Shown here piece after piece: positions 1-12,148 of a DNA stretch of 64,000 nucleotides. The first letter of the stretch is position 1; each line of letters begins with the position of its first letter. The stretch comes from Microbotryum silenes-acaulis (Eukaryota > Basidiomycota > Microbotryomycetes > Microbotryales > Microbotryaceae). Made by a program: the position numbers and the translations under genes. The DNA lies in contig QPFY01000003.1 of the NCBI GenBank assembly GCA_003665825.1, forward strand, positions 1,550,001-1,614,000, given 5' to 3'. The notes beneath the pieces were generated by a model that did not search any database, was not told the origin of the DNA, and saw only the letters and a list, made by a program, of their open reading frames with translations.

Positions 1-13
1 GATACAACAAAAA

Positions 14-2013
14 CTAGATGCAATTGCTAGCGTTACAAGCGTATGACCCGTGGTCAAGGGCTGGGAGAAGAGTCATCGTCCCCGCCCAGCAAGTTCCACC
101 GCTTCGACTGTGCAATTCATTATCCGGGTCAGCTGCGTACGGCGGGCGTAAAAAAGCCAGCACATGTTCGTGACAGACCTTTTTGGACATTCTGTGGTCG
201 ATCCCTTGCGTCGGTCCAAAGTGCGACGCGGAAGGTGTCTGTGTGGGCGGAGGACGTTGCGACAGGGCTTCTTGCGTTAACTGATCGATCTGCGCGAACG
301 CATCGTCGCCAAAGTCGTCCATCGCGGCTCCGTAGTCGAACTCGTCTTCGCCTTCGTCTGCATCTTGGTCGCCATGCAGAGCTCGCATGAGAGGCGGAGG
401 GGCTGGGGGCGAGGGAGGTTCCTGCGTAGGTGTCGCGCGATTGAACAAGGGCCGTTCTTGCTCTACTGCCCGATCCTGCGCCTTCTTCCCCCGTTCTGCA
501 TGCACGCGCAGTGGTTCCTCTTCTGCCTTCCCTCTCCGACCTCTGACCATGTTATCGCTGTCCCTCGCAGCGTCGTCCTGATCATCCCCATCAAAGTCGG
601 TTGTGGCGATGACAAAGTCGGCTCGGAAATTCTCGGCCTCAACAAGGATCAAGACCGGTTCGCCGCCTCTCGAGCAAGCGACGTCGACCGTCGCCGGAAC
701 CGCATCGGCCAAAGCGATGATGGATTTGAACTCTTTGAGCCCAAAGGTGATGACCGACGGGCGCAAGACTTCGTACAAGTCAAAGTCCGAGACGGAGATG
801 ACGAGCTCAGTCGAGAGGGGTCGCGAGGAGAGGGAATCGGCTGAAAAAAACGAGGACGAGGAAACAAACCGGCGCTTACGCACCAAGGTCAGTGACTCCT
901 GACGGACAGTCTCGAGACTGTTAGCTCTGGACTGACCTGGGTTATCGGAAGAAGTATCTAAGCCGAAGGAGCGCAGGCGACACGAGTTTTCGTGCAGGTC
1001 GAACGAAATCTCGTCCGAGCCTCCGCCCTGAGAACCCGAACGCAAGTGGAAGTGATCTGTCCTACAAGTTCATACTCTTGTTGTCAGCAGAGAGTGGAAG
1101 TCGGTCTAGGAAGACAAACGAGGGAAGACTGTACGGACCACTCCTTGAGGATGCGACTGGATGCGATCCAGGTGATGGTGCAGGCGTCTCGTTTCGCTTG
1201 AGGATACAGTGCCGTCGAGCCCGAGCGGTAGGTCATACGATGGGTTTTGGTGACGCCTGTGGGGTCATCAAGCGATCTGGGTGAGTAAGAATAGAGCCGA
1301 ACCAGGGACGAGCGCTTGGCTCGGATGGTGAACGGGGCGAAATGTGTACTAACCATGCTGACAATGCAGTCGTATGACGATGCGGCACTGGGGTGCGGCG
1401 GCGGTTTGGGAACCACTCGCGGACGTTGCGTCATCATCATCGTCGCCGTAAGATCCATTGTGTCGGCGGTGTTGGGTGAGGTCCTGGCCGGTGACGGCGA
1501 TGGAGCACGTCTCGATCGTGTTGGCCGAGCGAGGTCGCAGCGGGGAAAGCAGCGCCTGGGGTGGGGGAGGAACAAATCAGCGGCGGCATACGACGCAGGT
1601 ACGAGTGTGTGTGTGGAGATTGCCGCCTACTTTGCCCACTACCGAAAACGAGACGATCGCTTCGCCCGCGGGTGCGCGGACGTGGTAGCTCGGAAAGAAG
1701 TGGGCCGGGAAGGTGACGGCGGCGAAGGCGGTGCGCGAGGCGTTGATGGACGACAGCTTGAGCTGACGAGGGGCGGCGACGACGTGAATTTCTTCGCCCC
1801 ATTTGGTGAGGCATGCGATCGCACGGGTAAAGTCTGTGGGATGCACGAGCCGAGAACGCGAGGATGCGGAGTCCGGGCGGCCCATGAGGAGGTAGGTTGG
1901 GTCAGCTGATTGACATTCAAGCCTCGGCGCGCGTCGCGACGTGGATCGCTGCGAAATGGACGACGATCAGACTGACGACGTAGCGCTGAGCCGGATGCGA
2001 TGACCAGATCCAT
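14..2013 (-). CDS. rad9: Rad9-like subunit of the 9-1-1 checkpoint clamp
   Basis: Rad9 forms with Rad1 and Hus1 the ring loaded at damaged DNA to activate the ATR/Mec1 checkpoint in the nucleus. The N-terminal clamp segment is read at about 1833-1700 (DFTRAIACLTKWGEEIHV, then INASRTAFA and FPAHFFPSY), a middle segment at about 1340-1090 (GVTKTHRMTY), and the second clamp half near 800-600 (VITFGLKEFKSIIALAD, then RADFVIATTDFD). The rest is an acidic, proline-rich tail, as expected for the phosphorylated Rad9 C terminus. The proposed start is the ATG at 2013-2011 (MDLVIASGSAL), spliced to the exon that begins at 1833; this join restores a typical Rad9 N terminus. At least three introns are present, and the middle ones are not placed to the base. 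The stop at 14-16 is close to the window edge, so the exact C terminus is uncertain. The family assignment is strong; the start is inferred. Confidence 0.8.
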
Positions 2014-2348
2014 CACCTCCAGGGACGCCGCTGCGAGGTGGTTACTCGTCACTAGGGAGGAGCCAGTTACGCGGAGAGAGTCGATGTAGGAGAGCGCTGT
2101 GTTGACAGACTGCCGTCGCTCGTCGCGCGCTGCACAACCGAGGGCAGGCAAGGCCAAGGCTGGGAAAGGCGGGCAGTCGGCGGAGGTAGGGAGTATTAGG
2201 CGGGATTAGGCAGGATTAGGCGGGCGGTCCGACCGGGCTCTGTTCGCGCTCACGTGCTTGCTCGTGCTTGGTGCCTGTTGGCTTCCTGCAGGCACGACGC
2301 CTGTAGGCTTGGCTGCTCTCCCTTGCTCAACCCACCCCGCACGACGCG
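2014..2348. promoter_or_regulatory. Divergent intergenic region between rad9 and the FMP32-like gene
   Basis: This 335-bp stretch separates two divergently transcribed genes and must hold both promoters. It contains three tandem copies of a 10-bp unit, ATTAGGCGGG with one base change in the middle copy, at about 2194-2223. No TATA box is evident. The repeat could be a factor-binding cluster, but that is inference. Confidence 0.4.
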
Positions 2349-3544
2349 ATGCTGCCACGCCTCACCTCTCGCTCACGGCCATTGACTGCTGCTGTGACGG
2401 CCCGCGTCTCGGCACCATCAACAGTCGCCACAGTGCAACCGTGGATTCGGCACTGGACACGAACGATGCACCACACATCGCGACGGACGGCCCAGTGTGA
2501 GCTCCATGCCCTCATACAGAGGCTACCGAACGACGGCACTGACCATGTGCACCCCCAAAACAGACTACTTTGATACGGCCGACTACGTTTCGCGCTTCGA
2601 GAAGCATGGCCTCACGCCCGCCCAGGCCGAAGGCGTCGTCGATACGCTCGAGGACATCATCGGCGAATCCATCAGGAGCATGCAGGGCAACCTCGTCACC
2701 CGGGAAGAGCAGGAGAAGGTACGAGCAAATCCACCGGGCAATCTTGAGACTCATTGCCCAGACTTATCGCGTCCTTGAACCCGACAACAGCGACACTACA
2801 CCCAAAAGGTCAGAATCGACGGGGAGCCGCTCAGTCCTCATCCCGAGATTATCGCTCACTTTCCGTTCACTCCAGGTCGACTTTGCCTCGCTTAAGCAAA
2901 CCTTGGAGCTATCGGAAAAGACAGATTTCGTCAATCTCAAGGCCGAGAATGAGCGCCTCTTGGGCGACATTGAACGGCTTAAGCAACGTTTGCGCGAGGA
3001 AATCACCCGGACCCAGGCCAGCGTCCGGCTCGATCTCAACTTGGAAAAGGTGCGGGCCCTTCACCTAACATCGAGCCCATAAAGCATCGTGAGCTCTGGT
3101 TGATTCTCTGCTCTTCGCTCCGCAGGGTCGAATCCGGGACGAGTTGTCGATGAGAGTCGTCCGATTGGCCGATGTCGACACGCGGATAGAGAACGAAATC
3201 GGGTTGCTGAGGACATCGCAAGTCTTCTTTCTACTCTTGCCATGTACTGTTGTTTCAGTTCACTCACGAAGAGACACTTTCATCGCTTGAACAGAATGGA
3301 GGCCGTCAAATTCAAGTGAGTGATTTGCTCCTTCAGCGACCAAAGACGGTTCGGCACCGTGGGGTAAGATTGAACTGCTAAACTGTTTTCTCGCCCGCAG
3401 TATCCTGCAATATGCCTTCGCCGTCATGTCCGGTACTGGTGCCCTCTTGCTCGCATATCTTCGCATGTACGTTGACCTAGGACAGAGTCGATGCAAAATG
3501 TTTGCGAACTGACCGGTTTCTGCCTCGTCAGGTTCGCGCACTAG
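2349..3544 (+). CDS. DUF1640 mitochondrial coiled-coil protein (FMP32/MCUR1 family)
   Basis: This family consists of mitochondrial inner-membrane coiled-coil proteins; yeast and animal members have been linked to cytochrome oxidase assembly, proline metabolism and calcium-uniporter regulation. The exons I read are 2349-2496, 2564-2718, 2791-2808 (an 18-nt microexon coding RHYTQK), 2876-3049, one starting at 3126, and three short 3' exons ending at the TAG at 3542-3544. The 67-nt first intron joins an Arg/Ser-rich, acid-poor N terminus, typical of a mitochondrial presequence, to YFDTADYVSRFEKHGLT. Family hallmarks follow: LVTREEQEK, the coiled coil LKQRLREEITRTQ and VRLDLNLEK, then RIRDEL. The C terminus is a membrane segment with GTGALLLAYLRMF. 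Family membership is strong. The specific role among FMP32-like paralogues cannot be decided from sequence. Confidence 0.85.
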
Positions 3545-3820
3545 TCTGTTACGTTTTTGGGGGATGGCGCATGTACTACTAACATACTCTCGCGTACTCT
3601 TTGCTGGTATTGAGAGACTGCTTTTCGCTGTTCATGCACTGGCGAGTCTCTGCGGCGAGCGAAAGTACGCGAACATTTCCCATTCAGGGGCCCGGTTCGA
3701 CAAACAAGTTCTTAAGACGAGCGATTTCACATGCAATTCAGTAATACACAGTGTAGTTTTGTGGCTCTATAGCGTATAGTCCGAATGTCAATCACTATCA
3801 TAAGAGTATTCACGTGGGGC
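3545..3820. other. Convergent intergenic spacer
   Basis: This short spacer lies between the 3' ends of the FMP32-like gene and the DEAD-box helicase gene. It presumably carries both 3' UTRs. I see no gene, repeat or structured RNA in it. Confidence 0.4.
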
Positions 3821-6223
3821 TCAGTATCCACCCCTCATGCCACCACGACCTCCACCACGACCTCGGCCTCCACCGCCGCCTCCACCTCGGCTGCCACCTC
3901 GGCCTCCCGATCCTCCTCCTCGACCGCCAGAGAAACCGCCCTCTGCGCCATTACCCGAGCCACCACCACTTCCGCCGCCATTGAACCCACTATTTCGGCC
4001 TCCTTGCCCGCCCTTGCCATCCCCCGGAAGCACATTCAACCCCTTCGTTCCCTTCAACCCCATCTTGCCGATCGTCTTGGCCGGAATACCCGGCACCGCA
4101 CCCGAAGCTCCATCGAATGCAAGGCCATCCTGGGCCGTCGCGAACGCGTTGAACGTCGCGACCATATTTTCCGCCGAACCTCGGAACGAATCTTTGAGGT
4201 ACGTCTTGTAGAAACCCAACGTCGCACCGTAGAATTGCGATTTGAGATCGTCGTCTATCGTACGCATCGCACCAGCAACTTGGGTCTTGGCCGTACGGAA
4301 CGCGGCACTGTCGGGTTTCAACTCGGTCGAGGCGAGAGGATGATCTTGGATGGGGAGAGCCTTGATCTCGCGCTTGTTCAAGAAAAAGGTCTCGAAGGGG
4401 GAGAGGATCAAGACGCCCGAACCGGAGGCACCGGCACGAGCCGTTCGTCCCAAACGGTGGATGTATTGTTCGGGAGCCGAAGGTAAGCCTACTTGGAGTA
4501 CGGTCGTCACGCCGGGGAAGTCCATTCCTCGGGCGGTCACGTCAGAGGAGAACAGGATCGCGGACGGCGCGGCCTTGTACGCTTCGGCGGCGGCGTTGCG
4601 CTGCGATTGAGATTTGCGCGAATGAATTTCGAGCACAGGAAGGCCCAGGTTCAAGCGGGTAAAGAGAGCTGCAGCGAGGCCGGTAGCACGAGCAGTGGGA
4701 AAGAAGGCCATCTGAAAATCCGTAAAAACAAGTATGCAAACGGAGTCGTCAGTCTTGGCGCCTGCGAGACAAGTTGTGAAGCGCAGCAGAGTCGGGGCTC
4801 ACGATTTTGGTCACTGGTCCGTGGGTGGCGATCTCGGCGCGAATGGCGACGAGCGTCGCCGCGAACGAGTCGTGCAAGTCCGCAACGACGGAAAACTGGG
4901 GAACGTGCTCGTGGGTGTTCTGGTCCTCCTCGGTCAAGGTCGTGACGAAACGATGGGTAGGCAGCAGCGCCATGGAGGCGATGTGGTGCACCTGCGCGGG
5001 GATCGTCGCCGAGAACAAGAGCGTTTGCCTCGGTTGCACGTCACGACGGGGGAGGAACTGAAGAATTTTTTCAATCTCGCGACGGAACCCTTGCTCGAGC
5101 AGACGGTCGGCCTCGTCGAGGATCAGCGCGCGGCACTCGGAGAGCTTGACCTTGAGGTTCGAGTTTTCGAGGTGGTCGAGCATGCGGCCCGGGGTCGCGA
5201 CGAGGATGTCGCACCGTTGGTTGTTGAGGCGCGACGTTTCGCTCTTCATGTTGGTCCCACCGACGACGTGCTGGACGGCGAAAGGGGTCGACGAGAGCAG
5301 GATGCGAGCGGCCTCTTCGATCTGGATCGCGAGCTCTCGCGTAGGGGACATGATAAGGATCGAAATGCGGTCGGCCTTGGGTTGCGGATTGGAGCGAAGC
5401 AGGAGTTCGATCGAAGGAATGAGGAACGCTAGCGTTTTTCCCGTGCCCGTCTTGGCTTGGGCTAGACTAAAGGCAGCAATTGAGGAGTGGGAGAGAAAGG
5501 GGTCAGTCCGTGCGACAGGGGCGGGACAATTCGGCTCCGATCCCCGAGAGGGGCGGACTGGTGATAGCCAAGCAGAAGATGCCGGGGAAGGAGATCCAAG
5601 AACCGAAGGAAGAACACTTACACGTCAACACCGGTGAGAATGACGGGCAAGGTCGCCTCTTGCACGGGGGTGCAGTAGATGTGAGGAGGGCTGAGCGCGG
5701 CGATGCCCTGCGCGGTGCGCTGCGAGATCTTGCCCTGGTGGTACAGATCCTCGAACTTGAGCTGCGTGAAGGCCTTGGACGAGTCGCCGCCGATCGGGGT
5801 CATGGTTCCCGTCGGGGTCGGGGCTTGCGACGACAAAGCAGGGGTCGAAGTGCCCGTACCCGGGCCTGCCGACGCTGCGACCGTGGACAAACGAGACAGC
5901 AGTGACAATCCGGGTCCACCAGCAGTCGAGGGCGTGGCCGGTCCCGAGGCCGACGCGAGCTTGGATGCAGAGGAAGTGGTCTTCTTCTGCGGCCGTCTCC
6001 TCTTGTTGGGTCGACCGTCGTTCGTAGGGGGTGGGTTGCGGGGTTGTGACATGGCTGGGTGGAGAGAATGGATGGGATCGATGGAGGATGCAGGAGTGCA
6101 AGCACCGCGAATCACGCGTCCGAGGCTCGTCGTTGCGAAGGAGTCGAATTGGAACCGAAATACTCGTCGGCGCAAATCCTGGAACTTGAGCTTCCTGCTC
6201 GAGCTCAGCAACTGGGAGGTCAT
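3821..6223 (-). CDS. mss116: MSS116/CYT-19-like mitochondrial DEAD-box RNA helicase
   Basis: The three exons 6223-5622, 5466-4803 and 4711-3821 close exactly into a 718-residue frame. The start at 6223 gives an Arg/Ser-rich, acid-poor leader (MTSQLLSSSRKLKFQDLRRR), consistent with mitochondrial import; a later in-frame Met (MSQPRN) would remove it. Helicase motifs appear in order: Walker A AQAKTGTGKT across the first splice junction, PTRELAIQ, TPGRMLDHL, DEAD in LILDEADRL, SATIPAQ, then VFFPTA-type motif IV across the second junction, SSDVTARGMDF and HRLGRTARAG. The C terminus after about residue 620 is RGG-rich, a nonspecific RNA-binding tail. Yeast Mss116 and Neurospora CYT-19 remodel group I and II introns in mitochondria. 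The helicase call is certain; the MSS116 orthology and mitochondrial location are inferred from the leader and RGG tail. Confidence 0.88.
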
Positions 6224-6693
6224 AGACGGGTGGACGGTAACGGAGCGGGGTGCGCAACACTACAGTGCGATGGGGCGATTGTCAAGAATCAGATGGCGCC
6301 GGGCTCCGGTCGCGAGTGCGAATAGTACATGAACGATAGCTACTTTCGCACCGGCTGTCGGCCCACGCCGCGCCGACATCACATCAGCAAAATGGGCACT
6401 CGATCACTGATGGGCCCGACTTTTCCATCACATGACTTTTCCCGGAACCCGCAACCATTTTTCAAGATTACGGTTTCCGCTATACGATACAAAAAAACGA
6501 TTCGACGTGAAGATCCAAGGAGAGTAATGTGATGGAAATTTGGCGGGTTGCGCACGGTGAGGTCGGGTGCGGCACTGGTGGGGCGTCGAATTCCGATCAG
6601 TCGGTCGAGCCGATGTGGGTGACTCTGCGCTTGTCCGCTCGTGGCAAGCAACTTACCTCGAACAACGCCGAGGCGAGCGTAGCGGGCTAACGC
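6224..6693. promoter_or_regulatory. Divergent promoter region between the helicase and mvp1
   Basis: This 470-bp spacer lies between two divergent start codons and presumably contains both promoters. I see no strong motif, tRNA or repeat in it. Confidence 0.4.
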
Positions 6694-9060
6694 ATGTCTG
6701 GACCACTTGGGAACGGTGATGGAGGAGGGGACCTCAGCACGGTCCGTCCCATCAGTGCTCGGCAAGGCAGCTGGGCCGACTCGTCGCCCTGGGGAAAGAC
6801 GACGACCACGGGCACCCCCACCGCTCGAAGGACGACGGGCTCGACGCACATACACGAGGAGCCACCCTCGTTACTCCCGCTGCTTCGTAGGTCCAAAGAG
6901 TCGGAGAGCATCTCCCTTGCACCTACCGCGCTTACGGGGCAGGTATCTCTACCCAGACGACTCGAATGTGCCACCCCTGTATCTCCACGCGTGGCGAGGG
7001 GCTCAGCCGATCCGCGACACCGTCTCGCTTGGAGCAGTGATGCGTGTGCTGTCCTCCGGAGGTATCAAGCAGGCCAGCATCGACAAGGCAAGCGCACTTC
7101 AGAGTGTCTGCTGATATGCTCGACCTAGCGCTGACGTTCTTGGTTATGCCCCTCTGTTTGGTGCCTGCTCGGTTGCCCACTCCCCACACGGTCCGCCGCT
7201 GGACTCCCCGAAAACCTTGGAAAATAGATCGTATCCTTGGTGACGCCAAATTCCGGTATCATCACCAAGCAACAGTTCTACACCTCACTTGTGCTCCTTG
7301 CCCACGCCCAACTCCACCGCGAAATTTCACTCCAAGTCGTGGCCCGAGCCGTCGAGGTCGGCTCGCTGCCGATCCCCACCCTGTCCAGTTCTTCGGCTTC
7401 GTCCTCGGCGGTATACTCTGCGCCGTCGTCGCCGACGTCCATGACCTCCCCACCAGACTATCACCGATCAACCTCCATGTCGTCCACGAACGATGACCCT
7501 TGGGGGACGGGAACCGCCGGTGGCTCCAGCGCGGTCAAAGCGAGCGGCGGTAGTCAGCTCCATAGCTCGATGGGTGCCAGTCGCCCCACCTTCCCGCCCG
7601 TCGACGAAGACGACGACCACGGCCATGCGTTCGGCGAAAACCTGCTGGGAGGGACGAGCCTAGGGGAGTGGGCGCTGGGCAAACAGCAAAAAGTCGAGGT
7701 CAGGATGCGGGACGAGCTCAAGGGCCTCGTCTTCAAGCACACCATCTGGTTCATTGCCACAGAGGTGAGCACAGCACAGCACCCCACCCATCCCAAGTTT
7801 GCTCTCTGTTTCAAGCTGATCCTCTTCCATGTCACGTGTTCGCAGCGGGGAGTAATCGTCGAGCGCCGGTATTCGGACTTTGTGTGGCTACACGACTGCC
7901 TCGTGCGCCGGTACCCATTCCGGCTCTTGCCCGTGCTTCCCCCGAAGCAAGTCCACATCCCAGGATACATCGCCATAGCCGAGCTCTTCCTCGAGCGTCG
8001 CCGGCGAGGACTCGAACGTTTCCTCGTCGCGCTTTTGAACCACCCGACGTTGAAGCACGACCACCTCGTGCGCATCTTCCACAACGAGCACTCCGAACTG
8101 TCGGCGTGGCGCAAGAGCAACCCCATATCGCTGGAGGAGGAATCGACGTCAAGGATTCTGACGTCGGAGGAAGAGATGTCGGTTCCGTCCGACTTGGAGG
8201 AACGGCTGACCAACCTCCGCGCCCGCATCATTCCCCTCGTCGAGCACTGGACCCGAGTGACGACGACGATCGATCGGATCGCACACCGGCGCCAGAACCA
8301 GGCCGCGGAGTACGAACGCATGACCGAGGCTCTGTCCGGGGCCGTCGAGTGCGAAAGGACCGGGTGGCGTCCCGTCGAATGCGAGAACGTCGAGGCCGAT
8401 GTCGACAAGGTTGCCCGCGGGTTGTGGGCTGTCGCGGGGAGGATGCGACAAGGCGCGGACGAACAGTTGGAAACGACCGTCGAAGAGCTCAAAAGGGTGA
8501 GAGGGAGCTTTGCAGCGGGGCGAGGAGCCTCCCTGCTTGAGCTGATGGCCTCATTCCTCACCTGCGTAGCACCGCGAGTTGTACGTCAACATGAAGGAGC
8601 TGTTCACGCGGTACGTTCATCTCTCGGCCGACAACGTCGACAAGCTCAAACGGCGCGTCGAGACCAACATGAAGAAGGTGAGCTAGGCCGATCGCGCCGC
8701 TTCGAGATAGGTTGGTCAATATCGCTGATCGCTGCCAGTCTCGACGATCACGTGCGGCAGCTCGAAGTGTTGCGAGATGCGGCGACCCCTTTGGCCCCCG
8801 CCGAATTCGACAAACTATCCCACTCCATCTCGACGGACCAACGTTCGATCGAGCTCTTGCTCCGAAGGAGATCGTTCGTCCGCTGGTGCATGTGGCAAGA
8901 GGTTTTGTGGATGTTTCGATCGACGAGCCTGCTGTCGACCGCGACGAGAGTATGGGTGACGCACGAGGTCGCGGGGGCGGAGCATCTCCGGATTCGTTGG
9001 GAAGAATTGCAGGAAGGTTTGGAGACTGTCTTGACTCGAAGCGCAGCCGAAGAGGACTGA
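6694..9060 (+). CDS. mvp1: Sorting nexin Mvp1/SNX8-like (PX-BAR)
   Basis: Mvp1 drives retrograde membrane trafficking from endosomes. The exon model is 6694-6886, 6957-7087, 7228-7764, 7846-8496, 8570-8677 and 8761-9060; it closes to 639 residues. The N-terminal region has the EH-like segment VPPLYLHAW...SLGAVMRVLSSGGI...SIDK followed by IVSLVTPNSG and KQQFYTSLVLLAHAQ. The PX domain follows at about residues 240-350, with phosphoinositide-binding residues in VIVERRYSDFVWLHDCL and LPPKQV. The remainder is a helical BAR-type region ending RRSFVRWCMWQEVLW. The second intron (7088-7227) starts with GC rather than GT. The 5' exon is inferred from a 70-nt intron that restores frame; the rest is well supported. 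Confidence 0.87.
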
Positions 9061-9232
9061 GGAGCTTGTGGAGAGATATACTGCTTTGTTCACCGTTTTT
9101 CAGCAATGGCAATTGTTCAAGCGCACCGACTGGTAACATTCTCGGGTAAACGAAGCAGGTGAGATTGCAAGTGGATGCACTACGAATACAACAACTACAG
9201 TGCAGGTATGGCGAAGGTTTAGCTTGACACAT

Positions 9233-10588
9233 TCAAAAGGGTTTCCATTGTCTTACGGCGATCCATAGCACGATCAGGAGGACGGGTAGAACCCTCTTTG
9301 CGAGCCCTGCCGACGCAAGGCCGAGAACTGCACTTGAGCTAACATGTAGAGACGCAGGGTGGAAGGATGCGGACTCACATATCACCATCTTGCTGGCCAG
9401 GTGAACCTTGATCAGCATCGCCTCTTCTTCGACAAGCTGGGACTGAAGCTCGAGACCCTATCCGACGAAACGAAAGCACACGAGCGCGCTACGTCAGCGC
9501 TCCTGATACAAGATGACGGAGGAGTCGAGCTTGGGCTGACCTCTTTTTCACTGGCGAATAGATTGCCCCGGGCCCGGTTAAACGCCTCCCTCGTATGCGA
9601 GATGTTGACGGAGACTTCGGCCGTTGTTCGTTTCGCCTCGGTGATCGCACTCGTGTCTTGAAGAATGGGCAACACTCTGAGCACTTGCTCGCTCGACGTC
9701 TGCGGAGGTTGAAGGGAGAAAGCGAAAGCAGACAAAGAGGGTGAGAATGACCTTCTTTAGGACCCTCAGGTGCGGTCAAGGTTTTCCAAGAACGGACTTT
9801 GGCTCGGTCCTTGGCGTCGCAGGATTGCTTCAGCAGCGCATTCCAGTGCTGCGATCGAGCCTTGATCTCTTTCTGTGAGGAGGTAATAGGCCATTCAGAG
9901 TCAGTGCTGCATCAACGCCGGTGAGCTCGGTTTGCTGCCAAGCGCACCTGTAGCGCTTCAATCTCGGCTCGGTGGGCTTGACATCGCCGCGTCGTGTCGG
10001 TCACGATTTGCTCAAAGCGTCTGTCAAAGGCAGGAACTCGCAGCGTCTCAGTCCCATGGATCCACTATGCATCCCCCGCTACGCTATCCACTCTTGTCGT
10101 GGGACAGCCAGCGCGCTTACTCACTTGAGCTCTTCATCGGCTTTACCCAGTGGCGTATCGGCGGGCTTGTCCGTGTTGGTGATGAGATGCTGGGCACCGG
10201 TGACCCCCTCCGGTCTCTTGCGCCTCCGCTGCAACGACGACTCGAACGACCTCCTTCTTCGATGGCCCACCGAGGTCAAAGGCAAGGTGTCGGACGTGGG
10301 ACTACGCAGGATGGCGGAGCGCGTCGGTGGCGGTGGGGACGAAGACAGTGGGGCACTGGTCGGTATTGAGGCGGGTACAGCTCGCCGGGGAGGAGCAGGA
10401 GAAGGCGAGCTAACAGCAGAAGCACCACCCGTAGACGGTCCTGGAACGGACCGTGCGTGTTGCTCCCGGTCCGAAACCGCCATGCAGCCCTTTTCGTGCC
10501 GCGGTGGGGATGCCTTGCGTGAAGCACGGTTCCGTGTAGCCGACCGCCCGTCACAGACGCGACTCGGCGGGGTCCGTGCTCGTTGCAT
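9233..10588 (-). CDS. Unknown coiled-coil protein with a C-terminal hydrophobic segment
   Basis: I do not recognise this gene. The N terminus (10588 downward) is Ser/Pro/Arg-rich and low in complexity. It leads into short exons encoding charged helical sequence, for example RFEQIVTDTTRRCQAH and KEIKARSQHWNALLKQ, then NISHTREAFNRARGNLF joined across an intron to GLELQSQLVEEEAM. The last exon, near 9305-9233, encodes a hydrophobic stretch RVLPVLLIVLWIAV followed by RQWKPF and a stop, which could be a tail anchor. At least five introns of about 70-90 nt are implied, and one join near 9740 is unresolved. It converges on mvp1 with about 170 bp between the stops. The call as a gene rests on consistent splice sites and helical composition; function is unknown. 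Confidence 0.5.
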
Positions 10589-12148
10589 CGGGGATTTCGA
10601 ATTTACGATTCCTGCCCGGGCGCCCCGGCCCCGTGCCTTGGGGCTGGCGCTCGTAAGCGTCTCGGGAGTCGGTAAGCAATAACGATTTGAATGAAATAGA
10701 TCGGCCTCGCCACGCTGATTACTTGCTCACCCATTAGACCATTTCCATTGTTGCCCCGTCTCGAACCCACCCTTGCCCGCGGTCGACTCTATCCAACCAC
10801 ACACCCGACTCGTGCCGGATCGACTCTTTGTATTATCGGTCCTGCACCACCAACCCACTTGAACTCGGACTTGCCGCACGCCGCACGCCGCTGGGTTTTC
10901 GCTCAGTCCCTCCCCCCAAGCCGTTGGTCTATTACCACGACCCGACACGCTCGCTTCGAGCGAGCGACCTCAGCTTGACGCCCTGTACTGTACGTCTTGA
11001 AATCGACTCTTACGCGAGCCCACACGGACCCAATCTGCTCACACGCCCAGTAGTACTGACGTTGTCTCTGTATTGACTCGATAGCCGCCCCCGTCGCCCG
11101 GTTGTGCGCCTCCCTCGTTGCACTTCCTCGATCCCGCATCGACGAATCCGACACCAAGCCGCACTCGTCTGCCTGACCTTTTGCCGGCTAAACCCGCATC
11201 CCACCGCTGCCCGTACGCACGTCCCACCGCACCGCACCCGTCTCGTAGCGGTCTGGTCTGCGTCTTCGTGGCACCAGCAACTAGACCTGGTCCAGTTCGG
11301 CACTCGACGATCATACCGATCCTCGTGCTCACCTAATCCATTCACCGGCGCTTGTGCCGCGCGCGACACTTCCACGAGCCCCAGCCGCCGCCGCCACACA
11401 ACCGAACCGATCTCGGCTTGCTTCGCGGCTCGCGGCTTCCCGTTTCCTCGTTGTATCGACTACCAGACTTCCGATATCGCCAAGTCGCCAGTCGATCACG
11501 TTATTCTCTACTCTCAATCCCGCAAAACCTTGACTCCTACTACCGTCCCTTCGCGGCTATTACGCCCCGGCTAACCTCGCACCGATCAACGTGTGCGACA
11601 CCCCTCCGTCGTCGATCTCTGAAATCCGCCCTTCGCCTTCAAGCCCGTGCCGACCACCACCGGCGCGCGCCCGCCCACCTCATCCCAACGCGAGGCCCGA
11701 ACACATTGTTCACTTCACCCCACCAAGGTGCGAGCGAGTCGGTGCAGTAGTCTGATTTTTCTTTGAATTTCGTGGGCGAAAGGAAGGTCATTTTGGTGCG
11801 TCTGTCCCTCGTCGTACCGTCCTGCTCGGCGCCGGCTAACTCTCGCCTCGCGCGTCTTCTTCCCCTCCCCACCGCCGTAGTGGCTTAGGTTTCTCTTCAA
11901 CAAGCTCTCAATAGACGTCCGAAAATCGCTACGTCGCCGAGAGATTATAGCAAGAGTACACCTTTTCCCCGTCACTTTCCACTCGTCGACTTCATCGCGC
12001 TTCGCCTCAAGGTGGGTCCGTGCGCTTGGCGGCTCCGAACTTGCTCTTTGCCCCCACACGACTCCTTCCCAGCGCTGATTCAAATCCGATTCTCGTCAGC
12101 AGTCCACTTTTCAACACTCGCTTGACGCTGCCTTGATTACCGGCCACC
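10589..12148. promoter_or_regulatory. Long shared upstream region of the coiled-coil gene and the white-collar gene
   Basis: This is about 1.56 kb with no convincing gene. It is rich in short pyrimidine blocks on the plus strand, as is common in 5' leaders of GC-rich basidiomycete genes, and several short open frames here look incidental. It must hold the wc-1 promoter and probably a long 5' UTR. Confidence 0.4.

Noticed and set aside
3821..4211. Plus-strand Pro/Ser/Thr-rich open frames
   Set aside because: They are the antisense of the RGG-rich tail of the DEAD-box helicase.
10735..10800. Minus-strand sequence with GGGTTCGAGAC, resembling a tRNA B box
   Set aside because: The T stem does not pair and no acceptor or anticodon arm can be drawn around it.
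10900..11750. Plus-strand open frames upstream of wc-1
   Set aside because: Low-complexity composition, no recognisable domain, and overlapping frames of similar length. They are probably 5' leader sequence.
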